From contig JBLNDT010000047.1 of the NCBI GenBank assembly GCA_050261915.1, positions 21,244 through 85,243 on the forward strand: DNA of 64,000 nt, read 5' to 3'. The notes under the pieces were generated by a model. It saw nothing but the letters and a program-made list of their open reading frames with translations. It was not told the DNA's origin and ran no database searches. The DNA is from UBA699 sp050261915. Lineage in GTDB: Bacteria; Bacillota; Clostridia; Clostridiales; Clostridiaceae. Of this stretch, positions 1-7,841 are shown piece by piece. Position numbers and translations under genes: made by a program. The stretch's first letter is position 1. Each line of letters begins with the position of its first letter.

Positions 1-252
1 AAACAGCCCTGCTTTAAGGGCAAAAAATGATATTATTAGCTCTGTGGCATTTCCAAAGGTAGCATTTAAAAATCCCCCTAATCTAGGCCCAGAATAAACA
101 GAGATTCCCTCGGTTGCTTCTCCCATAAGCCCTGCAAGAGGTATAATAGCCAAGGCTGAGGTTATGAATATAACTACCGGGCCGCCTAGATGCATATATT
201 CACATAAAATACTAATTGGTATAAAAATCATAAAAAACCTTAAAAATTTCAT
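1..252 (-). CDS. Ca2+/cation antiporter (CaCA/Cax family), N-terminal part
   Basis: The first 84 residues of an inner-membrane calcium/proton exchanger; the gene runs off the left edge. The start is ATG at 252-250, with an AGGAGTG ribosome site just upstream. The translation opens with a hydrophobic helix (MKFLRFFMIFIPISIL), then a second helix, then the alpha-repeat signature of this family: GEATEGISVYSGPRLGG followed by GGFLNATFGNATELIISF, in which Glu and Asn line the cation path. The family exports Ca2+ from the cytoplasm using the proton gradient. It is divergent from the methyltransferase gene at 389. The family call is firm; substrate specificity cannot be judged from this fragment. 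Confidence 0.85.
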   Translation of the reverse strand, partial: MKFLRFFMIFIPISILCEYMHLGGPVVIFITSALAIIPLAGLMGEATEGISVYSGPRLGGFLNATFGNATELIISFFALKAGLF

Positions 253-327
253 ATTGTCACTCCTAACCGTTTATTATATATTTAATAGTATCTTTTTTCC
301 TTATATTTTACAATATCAAATTATAAG

Positions 328-356
328 TTGATAAATACACATACATATAGTAAAAT
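328..356 (+). promoter_or_regulatory. Sigma-A promoter of the 389-2104 operon
   Basis: TTGATA at 328-333 and TAAAAT at 351-356 with a 17-bp spacer, about 25 bp upstream of the AAAGGAGG ribosome site of the methyltransferase gene. Five of six bases match consensus in each box. Confidence 0.6.
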
Positions 357-388
357 TTTAAAAGAGTAAAACTAAAGGAGGATTTAAT

Positions 389-1180
389 ATGCAGCAGGAA
401 CACACTAAAATAAACGAAACTGCCTGGAACCAGCTTGCCTATGAAGCATGGACCAATAGATTTGGCACCCCTTTTGATGCTGCAGCGGATATCATGAAGG
501 ATCCAGTAAAAAAACTTGGAACCTTGTATAGATATTTTGGTGATGTAAAGGGTAAAAAAATAGTGAACCTCCTTGGCTCTCATGGAATTAAAGGTATAGC
601 ACTGGCCCTTCTTGATGCAGATGTAACTGTTATAGATTTTTCAAGTGATAATAAAAGATATGCCAAGGAGCTCTCAAAGGCTGCAAAGGTTAAATTAAAT
701 TATATACTTTCTGATGTATTAAATGTACCTGAAAGTGAAAATGCAAACAATTTTGATATCGCATTTTGCGAGCTTGGAATACTACATTATTTCACGGATT
801 TAAAACCTTTCTTCAAAACAGCTGCAAATATGCTTAAGTCTGAGGGGGTTTTTATTATACAAGACTTTCACCCTATCTCAACAAAGCTTATAACTACAAA
901 AGGCAAAAAGCATAAGGTTACCGGAGATTACTTTTCAACGGAGCTCTCTGAAACTGAGGTGGCTTATCTAAAGTATATACCAGGTATTGATGCCTTAACA
1001 GAAGATGAAAAAAACGGATTTCAAAAAGCGCAAATTAGAAAATGGACTTTGGGAGAAATAATTACCGCCCTGGCAGAATCAGGGTTTACCATTCTGGAAT
1101 TAAATGAAAGCGAAGGACCAAAACCAGAAGATAAAGGTATTCCTAAGCTTTTCACCATAAAAGCTAAAAAATCCATATAA
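389..1180 (+). CDS. Class I SAM-dependent methyltransferase
   Basis: 263 residues, start ATG preceded by AAAGGAGGATTTAAT. A Rossmann-fold methyltransferase: motif I is the weakly canonical IVNLLGSHGIKGIALALLD near residues 58-76, the acidic residue ending strand 2 lies in VTVIDFSS, and motif IV is NFDIAFCELGILHY with the usual post-IV helix. It would transfer a methyl group from S-adenosylmethionine; the substrate is unknown. The N-terminal stretch NETAWNQLAYEAWTNRFG resembles small-molecule methyltransferases of Firmicutes. First gene of a short plus-strand operon with the NusG-II-like and Gx transporter genes (13-nt and 11-nt gaps), with no obvious functional link. Confidence 0.85.
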   Translation: MQQEHTKINETAWNQLAYEAWTNRFGTPFDAAADIMKDPVKKLGTLYRYFGDVKGKKIVNLLGSHGIKGIALALLDADVTVIDFSSDNKRYAKELSKAAKVKLNYILSDVLNVPESENANNFDIAFCELGILHYFTDLKPFFKTAANMLKSEGVFIIQDFHPISTKLITTKGKKHKVTGDYFSTELSETEVAYLKYIPGIDALTEDEKNGFQKAQIRKWTLGEIITALAESGFTILELNESEGPKPEDKGIPKLFTIKAKKSI

Positions 1181-1193
1181 AAGAGGTAGATCA

Positions 1194-1577
1194 ATGAAAA
1201 AGGGAGACAAAATAACTGCAGTGATTATTGCAGCGGTGATAATAATAAGTTCTGTTGGAGTTTTTGCCTATATGAAGCTTAATAAAAGCAGCCATCATAT
1301 TGCTGAGATAAAGCAAGATGGAAAAGTTATAAAGACCATAGACCTTGATAAAGTTGCTAAAGCACAGGAAATAAAAATTCCTTATGGCACAGATGATTAT
1401 AATATAGTTTTTGTTGAAAAGGGAAAAATAAGAGTTTCAGATGCAGACTGTCCAGATAAATTATGTGTTAAAGCAGGATGCATCAGCCAAAGCGGCCAGA
1501 ACATTGTTTGTCTGCCACACAGGTTGATTATATCAATACAAGGCGGCTCAAAAGATGTAGACGAAAATGTTTATTAA
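1194..1577 (+). CDS. NusG domain II-containing membrane-anchored protein
   Basis: 127 residues, ribosome site AGAGGTAGATCA. One N-terminal membrane anchor (about residues 8-26), then an extracytoplasmic NusG-domain-II-like beta domain with the family signature DADCPDKLCVKAGCISQSGQ and NIVCLPHRLII, i.e. conserved CPDKxC and C-x-G-x-I-x4-Q-x-I-VCLPH. The function is not established. In many Firmicutes the gene sits directly before a Gx transporter gene, as here, and often near ApbE or Rnf-type flavin genes, so a role linked to membrane redox or isoprenoid quinone metabolism has been suggested by context only. The cysteines are all present and the gene appears intact. Confidence 0.8.
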   Translation: MKKGDKITAVIIAAVIIISSVGVFAYMKLNKSSHHIAEIKQDGKVIKTIDLDKVAKAQEIKIPYGTDDYNIVFVEKGKIRVSDADCPDKLCVKAGCISQSGQNIVCLPHRLIISIQGGSKDVDENVY

Positions 1578-1588
1578 GCAGGTGTGAT

Positions 1589-2104
1589 ATGAAAAAAACA
1601 AAAAAAATGGTGGTGCTAAGCCTTATGGTAAGCATTGCCCTTATAATTTATATAATTGAAGCACAAATTCCTGTTTTGTTTCCTGGAATAAAGCTTGGTC
1701 TTGCCAATCTTGTTTCCTTGGCTGCACTTATAATCTTCGGATGGAAGGAAGCCCTTCTTATTATGTTCTTAAGAACACTGATGGGCTCCATGTTTGGGGG
1801 TTCCATGTCTGCATTTATGTTCAGCATTGCAGGGGGGCTTCTAAGTAATTTTGTTATGATAATACTATACAAGTTTTTTAGAAACTCAGTTTCAATCTGG
1901 TCCATAAGCATTGTTGGAGCTGTGTTCCATAACATAGGTCAGCTGCTGGTAGCCTCTTTTGTAATTCAAGACCTTAGAATATATATATATCTGCCTGTAC
2001 TTTTAATTTCAGCACTTGTCACAGGTTACTTCATAGGAGTATGCACAAATTTCCTTACTAAGCATCTTAATAAAATACCCGTTTTAAATGAGCTTATAAA
2101 ATAG
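1589..2104 (+). CDS. Gx transporter family / heptaprenyl diphosphate synthase component I-like membrane protein
   Basis: 171 residues, about five transmembrane helices. I start it at ATG 1589 (MKKTKKMVVLSLMVS), after the NusG-II gene stop and an AGGTGTG ribosome site; the open frame extends upstream only inside the neighbouring gene. Family features are the PGIKLGLANLVSLAAL segment after helix 1 and FLRTLMGSMFGGSMSAFMFSIAGG. The family is annotated both as Gx transporter and as component I of heptaprenyl diphosphate synthase; the membrane topology and resemblance to ECF S components favour a transport role. It is followed immediately by a strong hairpin terminator. Confidence 0.8.
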   Translation: MKKTKKMVVLSLMVSIALIIYIIEAQIPVLFPGIKLGLANLVSLAALIIFGWKEALLIMFLRTLMGSMFGGSMSAFMFSIAGGLLSNFVMIILYKFFRNSVSIWSISIVGAVFHNIGQLLVASFVIQDLRIYIYLPVLLISALVTGYFIGVCTNFLTKHLNKIPVLNELIK

Positions 2105-2126
2105 GCACTGATTTTATTCAGTGCCT
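2103..2126. terminator. Bidirectional intrinsic terminator
   Basis: Perfect 9-bp inverted repeat (2103-2111 with 2118-2126, 6-nt loop) between the convergent genes ending at 2104 and 2131, with T-rich flanks on the plus side and A-rich sequence on the other. It can serve both transcripts. Confidence 0.75.
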
Positions 2127-2130
2127 TAGT

Positions 2131-3363
2131 TTATTCATTAATATCAAGTTTTAAGAGTTTAGCAACGTATTTTGCACTGCTTGCTTGAAATGTCAATGTT
2201 ATAATTATTGCCATGGAAGTCAAGGCAGAAACTATTTTTGCATTAGGTATATTCATGGAAACAAGCATCCCCGCAAGTGCTGCTGGTATTACCCCAGTTT
2301 CTCTTGTCCACATAAGATATAGTATTTCTCTATAGTTCCATCTTGCCTTTTTATCGTAAATTACTGAAACAATTACAGAAACAGGTCTTGCAATGAATAT
2401 AAACAGCAGAATAACTATTATCCCACCTTTCCAATACTCCCCTATAATTGTAAAATCCATTTGGGTTCCAAGAAGAACAAATATCATTATTCTTAAAATT
2501 GTTATTAATACATCCTTGAAACTCAGGTGAATATCATAACCTTCTTTTCCAATAGTCAGCTTAAACATGGATTTATTACCGCACATTATTCCTACAAGAA
2601 AAACTGCCATAAATCCGCTAAAGCCAAAATGCTGTGCAGTAACATAAGCCCCCATTACCGAGGCCACTGCAATTTCACCAGGAAACCCTCTTAAAACTCC
2701 AGCCTTGTGTTCTGATGCAATGAGGGTTGCTAAATATCCAAAAACAACTCCCGTTAATATGCCCCCACCTGCAGTTTTTAAAAGCTCCAAAAGACTTGAA
2801 ATTGGTGAAAAGGAGCCTCCTCCTATAATTCCTACCACAACAAAGGTTACGATAGCTCCTGCCGCATCGTTAAAAGCTGATTCTGATATAATTGTCTGCT
2901 TGAGCTTTGGGCTTATATTCATATGCTTAAAAAGTGGAACCAGCACCGATGGGTCTGTAGATGCAATTACTGATCCAAGCAATAGTGCATAAATAAAATC
3001 CAGATGAAGCACCTTGGATGCAAAATATCCAGTTATAAAAGCTGATACCACTACTCCAACCGTAGCCAGCATTCCAACAGATAACTTAACCCTGTTTAAT
3101 ACGCTAAGTTTAATTTCCCTGCCGCCGTCGTATAAAATGTAAGCAGCTCCAAAGGTCAATATAAACTGATTTGCCATTGGAAAATCTTTAAAATCCACAA
3201 TATTAAGCAATTCAGGTCCAATTATTACCCCTGCCAAAATAAATAGAACGGTATCCGGCAGATGGATAATCTTACTGCCCTTTGCACAAACCACACCAAC
3301 TATAAGCATGATTGCTATAAGCTTCATTGCTTCCTCTGTTAAAAAAACTATATTATTTTCCAT
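2131..3363 (-). CDS. Cation:proton antiporter, CPA1 (NhaP/NhaK-type)
   Basis: 410 residues with about 12 transmembrane helices. It contains the CPA motifs: PDTVLFILAGVIIGPELL in the N-terminal half, the ion-binding ND pair in SESAFNDAAGAI preceded by ASTDPSVLVPLF, and a C-terminal WTRETGVIPAALAGM segment with the conserved Arg. It exchanges Na+ or K+ for H+ across the membrane. The C terminus is short and lacks TrkA-C or RCK regulatory domains. It starts 12 nt after the stop of the sigma-54 activator gene, so the two are probably co-transcribed. The ribosome site is weak (AAGGTTGG), which may mean translation depends on the upstream gene. Confidence 0.9.
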   Translation of the reverse strand: MENNIVFLTEEAMKLIAIMLIVGVVCAKGSKIIHLPDTVLFILAGVIIGPELLNIVDFKDFPMANQFILTFGAAYILYDGGREIKLSVLNRVKLSVGMLATVGVVVSAFITGYFASKVLHLDFIYALLLGSVIASTDPSVLVPLFKHMNISPKLKQTIISESAFNDAAGAIVTFVVVGIIGGGSFSPISSLLELLKTAGGGILTGVVFGYLATLIASEHKAGVLRGFPGEIAVASVMGAYVTAQHFGFSGFMAVFLVGIMCGNKSMFKLTIGKEGYDIHLSFKDVLITILRIMIFVLLGTQMDFTIIGEYWKGGIIVILLFIFIARPVSVIVSVIYDKKARWNYREILYLMWTRETGVIPAALAGMLVSMNIPNAKIVSALTSMAIIITLTFQASSAKYVAKLLKLDINE

Positions 3364-3375
3364 AGTACACCAACC

Positions 3376-5265
3376 TTAGATTTTGATTTCATACTCCTCA
3401 AGTTTCCTGTAAAGGGTGTTTCTCCCTATACCTAAAACCGTAGCAGTCTGAGATATATTACCTTCATGTCTTTTTAATACCTTTATTATATGCCCTTTTT
3501 CCAGCTCCTTTAGACTTTCACATTCCTTGCTTACAGGAACCATTTCCTCCAAAGTCACCGCAGTGCCGTCAAACATTCCTAAAGGCAGTGCTTCAGTATT
3601 TATTATAAGTTCAACTACATTTTCCAGCTCTCTTATATTACCCGGCCAATTATACTCCTCCATTTTTTTAAGAAAATCCTCTGGAATTTCTACAGGCTTT
3701 TTGCCAAGTCTTTTAGCTATATTAGCCATTAGACAATTAATCAGTGGAAGAATATCGTCCTTTCTTTCCCTTAAAGGAGGAAGAAAAATTGGAAGCACGT
3801 TCAGTCTGTAATATAGGTCTTTTCTGAAATTACCGTTTTCCACCTCAAGTTTTAAGTCCTTATTTGTAGCTGCAATAACCCTGGTATTTACACTAATTTG
3901 CTTTTGGCCGCCTATCCTTGTTATTACACCTTCTTCAATTGCTCTAAGAAGCTTTGTCTGCATATCCATAGGCATTTCCCCAATTTCATCAAGGAATATG
4001 GTGCCCCCATCTGATATTTCAAACTTCCCTGCATGGCCCCCTCGTTTTGCTCCGGTAAAAGCCCCTTCTTCATACCCAAAAAGCTCAGATTCAATAAGTT
4101 CTCTTGGTATGGCTCCACAGTTTACTGCTATAAATGGTTCTTCTCTTCTGCTGCTGTAATTATGAATGGACTGTGAAAAAAGCTCTTTTCCAGTACCACT
4201 TTCCCCCATTATTAAAATAGTTGATTTACTATCAGCAATTTTTTTAGCATAATCAATTACCCTTAAAAAATTTTCATTTTTCCCAATGATTTTATCAAAG
4301 GTATAGGTGGCCTGACCTGACATAAACTTTCCTGCAAGCTTCCTTATTTTCTTGATTTCCTCAAAAACACTTATTATTTCAACTATGTTTCCAATTGAAT
4401 CATATATTGCATAAGCACAGAGATTAACCTGAATTTTACCTTCACTCCCAAATATATAAACGTTCTCATTAAATATATCTTTTTCACCGATAAAGCTGCT
4501 TTTTATACTATCCCAATTATCAATAAGACTTCCCATGGAACTTGACATAAGCTTATCGGAATTATAGTCAAAAAGCTGCTCTGCTTTTTTATTCACAAGA
4601 AGTATTTGATTATTAATATTACAGGTTATTATACCTGTTGGCATGGATTGAAATATGGTATCCATATGTTTTTTTCTAGAGGTTAAGACCTTGTTAATTC
4701 CTCTTATTCTGAGCATCTGTTGAATTGCATTTGATGCTGCAACCACCATCCCTAAGGTATGTGGATGCATATTGCTTGAGTATCCCGTAAGGTTAAGCAA
4801 ACCAATGAGCTCACCCCGTTCATCAAGAATTCTTGCGGCAGAACAGGTCCATTTCTGGTATGCATTAATAAAATGACAGCTTCCAGAAAGCTGCACCGGA
4901 TAATCCACCTGCAAAGCTATGCTCATGGCATTTGTTCCAATATTATATTCATCCATATATGCCCCTGGAATCATCTTCATTTCAAATGCCTGATCGAGAA
5001 CCTCGTCATCCCCGATAACATTCAAGATACACCCTTCTTTGTCAAGGAGCACTGCAAAATAATTTGATCCCCTTACAAAATCATATAATTGTTCCATATA
5101 TGGAATAGCTGTTAAAATAAGCTCTTGATTTTCATCAAATTTTTTTTCTAATTCTTCCTGCCCAATTATTTTCCTGCTGAATACTACTTCTCGGGTTAAA
5201 CCTGATTTTAAACACCTTTCATGCGAGGCTTCAATGTTATATTCGTGTACTCTTGCTTCTATCAT
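3376..5265 (-). CDS. Sigma-54-dependent transcriptional activator, AcoR-like (GAF-PAS-AAA+-Fis)
   Basis: 629 residues, start ATG 5265 after GGGGGAACATAA. Order of domains: N-terminal GAF-like sensor (about 50-190), PAS (about 200-300, MDTIFQSMPTGIITCNINNQ), AAA+ ATPase (about 320-555) with Walker A GESGTGKE, the sigma-54 contact loop GAFTGA, Walker B GGTIFLDEIGEM and an arginine finger region, then a Fis-type helix-turn-helix (NISQTATVLGIGRNTLYRKL). It activates RNA polymerase carrying SigL from a distal enhancer when its sensor domains bind a small ligand. There is no receiver domain. It lies between pflB (separated by a terminator) and the antiporter gene. The target is unknown: I saw no convincing -24/-12 promoter nearby. 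Confidence 0.92.
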   Translation of the reverse strand: MIEARVHEYNIEASHERCLKSGLTREVVFSRKIIGQEELEKKFDENQELILTAIPYMEQLYDFVRGSNYFAVLLDKEGCILNVIGDDEVLDQAFEMKMIPGAYMDEYNIGTNAMSIALQVDYPVQLSGSCHFINAYQKWTCSAARILDERGELIGLLNLTGYSSNMHPHTLGMVVAASNAIQQMLRIRGINKVLTSRKKHMDTIFQSMPTGIITCNINNQILLVNKKAEQLFDYNSDKLMSSSMGSLIDNWDSIKSSFIGEKDIFNENVYIFGSEGKIQVNLCAYAIYDSIGNIVEIISVFEEIKKIRKLAGKFMSGQATYTFDKIIGKNENFLRVIDYAKKIADSKSTILIMGESGTGKELFSQSIHNYSSRREEPFIAVNCGAIPRELIESELFGYEEGAFTGAKRGGHAGKFEISDGGTIFLDEIGEMPMDMQTKLLRAIEEGVITRIGGQKQISVNTRVIAATNKDLKLEVENGNFRKDLYYRLNVLPIFLPPLRERKDDILPLINCLMANIAKRLGKKPVEIPEDFLKKMEEYNWPGNIRELENVVELIINTEALPLGMFDGTAVTLEEMVPVSKECESLKELEKGHIIKVLKRHEGNISQTATVLGIGRNTLYRKLEEYEIKI

Positions 5266-5331
5266 TTATGTTCCCCCGTTTAGCTCAATATATTAAAAAT
5301 TATAACACTTATCATCATACCATACCAGTAT

Positions 5332-5358
5332 AAAAAAAAGCCCGGCACTGCCGAGCTT
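5332..5358 (-). terminator. Intrinsic terminator of pflB
   Basis: On the minus strand an 8-bp stem (5358-5351 with 5345-5338, one G-U pair, loop CAGTG) is followed by eight T residues. It lies 5 nt after the pflB stop codon and separates pflB from the sigma-54 activator gene. Confidence 0.85.
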
Positions 5359-5362
5359 ATAA

Positions 5363-7591
5363 TTACACTGATTCATGAAAGGTTCTGCTTATTACTTCCA
5401 TCTGTTGAGCTTTGCTTAATCTATTGAAGTTAACTGCATAGCCTGATACCCTTATTGTTAGCAGCGGGTATTTTCCTGGGTTCTCCATAGCATCTATTAA
5501 AGTTTCCCTGTTAAGCACATTAACATTTAAATGATGTGCTCCTTGTATAAAGTATCCGTCAAGTATAGCAGAAAGGTTTGCTGTTCTTGATGCATCATCT
5601 TTTCCAAGTGCATCTGGAACTATTGAGAAGGTATTTGAAACTCCATCTTCACAAACATTTCTATATGGTATTTTTGCAACTGAGTTTAGTGAAGCAAGAG
5701 CACCCTGCAGGTCTCTGCCGTGCATTGGATTAGCTCCTGGAGCAAAGGCTTCTCCTGCTTTTCTTCCGTCTGGAGTTGAGCCTGTTTTCTGTCCATATAC
5801 TACATTTGAAGTTATTGTAAGTACTGATAATGTGTGCTTAGCATTTCTGTAAGTTTTGTGTTTTTTAAGCTCGCTGCTGAAAACTTTTGCTATGTGAACA
5901 GCAATATCGTCCACATCATCAATATCATTTCCATACTTAGGGAAATCCCCTTCTATTTTAAAATCTACAACCAATCCATTTTCTCTTATTGGCTTAACCT
6001 TTGCGAACTTTATTGCACTTAAAGAGTCTGCAGCCACTGAAAGACCTGCTATACCAAACGCCATAAGCCTCTCAACCTTTGAATCATGTAAAGCCATCTG
6101 TGCTGCTTCATAAGCATATTTATCGTGCATATAATGTATTACATTCATAGTATTTACATAAAGTTCTGCAACATATTCCATTACCTTTAGGTAATTTTCC
6201 ATAACCTTGTCATAATCAAGGATTTCATCCTCTATTTTGTCTATTCCAGGCACAACCAAAATGCCTTTCTTTTCATCAATACCGCCGTTTATAGCATAAA
6301 GCAGTGACTTGGCAATATTGCATCTAGCACCGAAAAACTGCATTTGCTTTCCTATGGTCATAGCTGAAACACAACATGCTATACCATAATCATCACCATA
6401 AACAGGTCTCATAACATCATCATTTTCATATTGTATTGAATCTGTTAATATTGACATTTTTGCACAGAACTTTTTAAAGCCCTCAGGAAGTCTATTTGAC
6501 CAAAGCACTGTCATATTTGGTTCTGGTGCAGGGCCTAAATTTACTAGAGTGTGAAGGAATCTAAATGAGTTTTTAGTTACAAGTGTAAACCCATCAATAC
6601 TCATTCCTCCAATTGATTCAGTTATCCAGTTTGGATCTCCTGCAAAAAGATCATTATATTCAGGAGTCCTAAGGTGTCTCGCTATTCTAAGCTTTATTAC
6701 AAACTGATCCACAAGCTCCTGAGCTTCTTCTTCAGTAAGCAATCCATTTTTCATATCTCGGTTTATATATATATCAAGAAAACTGCTTACTCTGCCAAGT
6801 GACATGGCTGCACCGTTGTTTTCCCTGATTCCTGCAAGATATCCTAAATACACAAATTGAACAGCTTCCTTTGCATTTTGTGCACCTTTAGAAATATCAA
6901 TCCCATAAGTGGCTGACATTTTTTGAATTTCTGCCAATGCTCTTATTTGTTCTGAAATTTCTTCCCTTAACCTAATGGTTTCTTCATCCATAGTACCATT
7001 ATATTTTTTAAGGTCATTTTTCTTTTCAGCTATTAAGAAATCTACACCATATAATGCAATCCTTCTGTAATCCCCTATTATTCTGCCTCTTCCATAAGCA
7101 TCCGGAAGTCCGGTAAGAAGTCCAACGGACCTTGCAGTTTTAGTTTCATCAGTATAAGCATCAAATACACCCTGGTTATGTGTCTTTCTATAGGTACTGA
7201 AGATTTCATACATTTCATCATCTATTTGATATCCATATTCATTAAGAGCCTGCTTTGCCATTCTTATTCCACCAAAAGGGTTTACCATCCTTTTTAATGG
7301 AGCATCAGTCTGTAGACCAACAATTATCTCATTTTCCTTGTCTATATATCCTGGTTTAAAGTTGTTAATGCCTGACACAGTTTTTGTATCCACATCAAGA
7401 ATACCCTTTTCCAGTTCTTCTTTAATTAAATTTTCACATTCTGACCAAAGTTTTTTTGTTTTATCGGTAGGTCCAGCTAAAAAAGAATCTTCTCCTAAAT
7501 ATGGTTCCACGTTTTTATTTATAAAATCTCTTAGATCAATTTCTTGTGTCCAATTACCTTCTATAAAACCTGTCCATTCTTTCCTTTCCAT
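5363..7591 (-). CDS. pflB: Formate C-acetyltransferase (pyruvate formate-lyase)
   Basis: 742 residues, the normal PFL length. Start ATG 7591 (MERKEWTGFIEGNW) follows GGAGGTAGATAAT; an earlier in-frame ATG has no ribosome site and is rejected. PFL converts pyruvate and CoA to acetyl-CoA and formate in the anaerobic cytoplasm. The active-site Cys-Cys pair is in IACCVSAM, and the glycyl-radical loop RVSGYAVNF is near the C terminus, where Gly carries the radical. The segments SMSIDGF-type and GQKTGSTPDGRKAGEAFAPG are also characteristic. The product supplies formate for one-carbon metabolism. The leader carries a ZTP riboswitch. The activating enzyme pflA, usually adjacent, is not in this window. 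Confidence 0.96.
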   Translation of the reverse strand: MERKEWTGFIEGNWTQEIDLRDFINKNVEPYLGEDSFLAGPTDKTKKLWSECENLIKEELEKGILDVDTKTVSGINNFKPGYIDKENEIIVGLQTDAPLKRMVNPFGGIRMAKQALNEYGYQIDDEMYEIFSTYRKTHNQGVFDAYTDETKTARSVGLLTGLPDAYGRGRIIGDYRRIALYGVDFLIAEKKNDLKKYNGTMDEETIRLREEISEQIRALAEIQKMSATYGIDISKGAQNAKEAVQFVYLGYLAGIRENNGAAMSLGRVSSFLDIYINRDMKNGLLTEEEAQELVDQFVIKLRIARHLRTPEYNDLFAGDPNWITESIGGMSIDGFTLVTKNSFRFLHTLVNLGPAPEPNMTVLWSNRLPEGFKKFCAKMSILTDSIQYENDDVMRPVYGDDYGIACCVSAMTIGKQMQFFGARCNIAKSLLYAINGGIDEKKGILVVPGIDKIEDEILDYDKVMENYLKVMEYVAELYVNTMNVIHYMHDKYAYEAAQMALHDSKVERLMAFGIAGLSVAADSLSAIKFAKVKPIRENGLVVDFKIEGDFPKYGNDIDDVDDIAVHIAKVFSSELKKHKTYRNAKHTLSVLTITSNVVYGQKTGSTPDGRKAGEAFAPGANPMHGRDLQGALASLNSVAKIPYRNVCEDGVSNTFSIVPDALGKDDASRTANLSAILDGYFIQGAHHLNVNVLNRETLIDAMENPGKYPLLTIRVSGYAVNFNRLSKAQQMEVISRTFHESV

Positions 7592-7622
7592 ATTATCTAC
7601 CTCCACATTATTTAAGTATAAT

Positions 7623-7728
7623 AAAAAAAACCGCACAACCTGAACAAAACAATTTGCCCAGGCGGCCGGCTTTAAAAATCATACTCCCTGTGGTTAATTC
7701 CACCGTTCCGCCAGTAATATGATTCACT
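7623..7728 (-). promoter_or_regulatory. ZTP riboswitch (pfl motif) with expression-platform terminator
   Basis: In the 5' leader of pflB, read on the minus strand. P1 is a perfect 7-bp stem (AATCATA near 7725-7719 with TATGATT near 7684-7678). Inside lie the conserved ACTGGCGGAAC, a GGTGG/CCAC hairpin and AGGGAG. After a short linker comes the hallmark 3' element CCGCCTGGGC (7666-7657), which forms the pseudoknot with the CTGGCG loop. The same CCGCCTGGGC can instead pair with a downstream arm ending GTGCGG to form a hairpin followed by eight T residues. Ligand (ZTP or ZMP, signalling low 10-formyl-THF) should stabilise the aptamer and let transcription reach pflB, whose formate feeds 10-formyl-THF synthesis. 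Confidence 0.9.
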
Positions 7729-7748
7729 TTATTCAAATTTGTAACTTA

Positions 7749-7777
7749 ATAATAACATTGTCCGAACAATATGTCAA
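7749..7777 (-). promoter_or_regulatory. pflB promoter with operator-like palindromes
   Basis: TTGACA (7777-7772) and TATTAT (7754-7749) with a 17-bp spacer on the minus strand, just upstream of the riboswitch. The spacer contains the palindrome ATTGT-TCGG-ACAAT (7757-7770). A second interrupted palindrome, AATGTC-n7-GACATT (7770-7788), covers the -35 box. Both positions would suit a repressor. The cognate protein is unknown. Confidence 0.75.
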
Positions 7778-7803
7778 TAGTCGACATTAAATTATTCTCA
7801 ATA

Positions 7804-7817
7804 TGCAAACGTTTACT
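7804..7817. promoter_or_regulatory. cre-like CcpA operator
   Basis: TGCAAACGTTTACT matches the catabolite-responsive element consensus TGWAARCGYTWNCW at all but one position. It lies about 27 bp upstream of the pflB -35 box, a position typical of CcpA activation, and 25 bp downstream of nothing else on this strand. Confidence 0.5.
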
Positions 7818-7841
7818 GTTTTTTTTCGTTTAATGTTCGCA

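Noticed and set aside
308..583. Minus-strand 91-codon open frame overlapping the methyltransferase start
   Set aside because: Lies opposite a real gene and its promoter, low-complexity hydrophobic product, no ribosome site.
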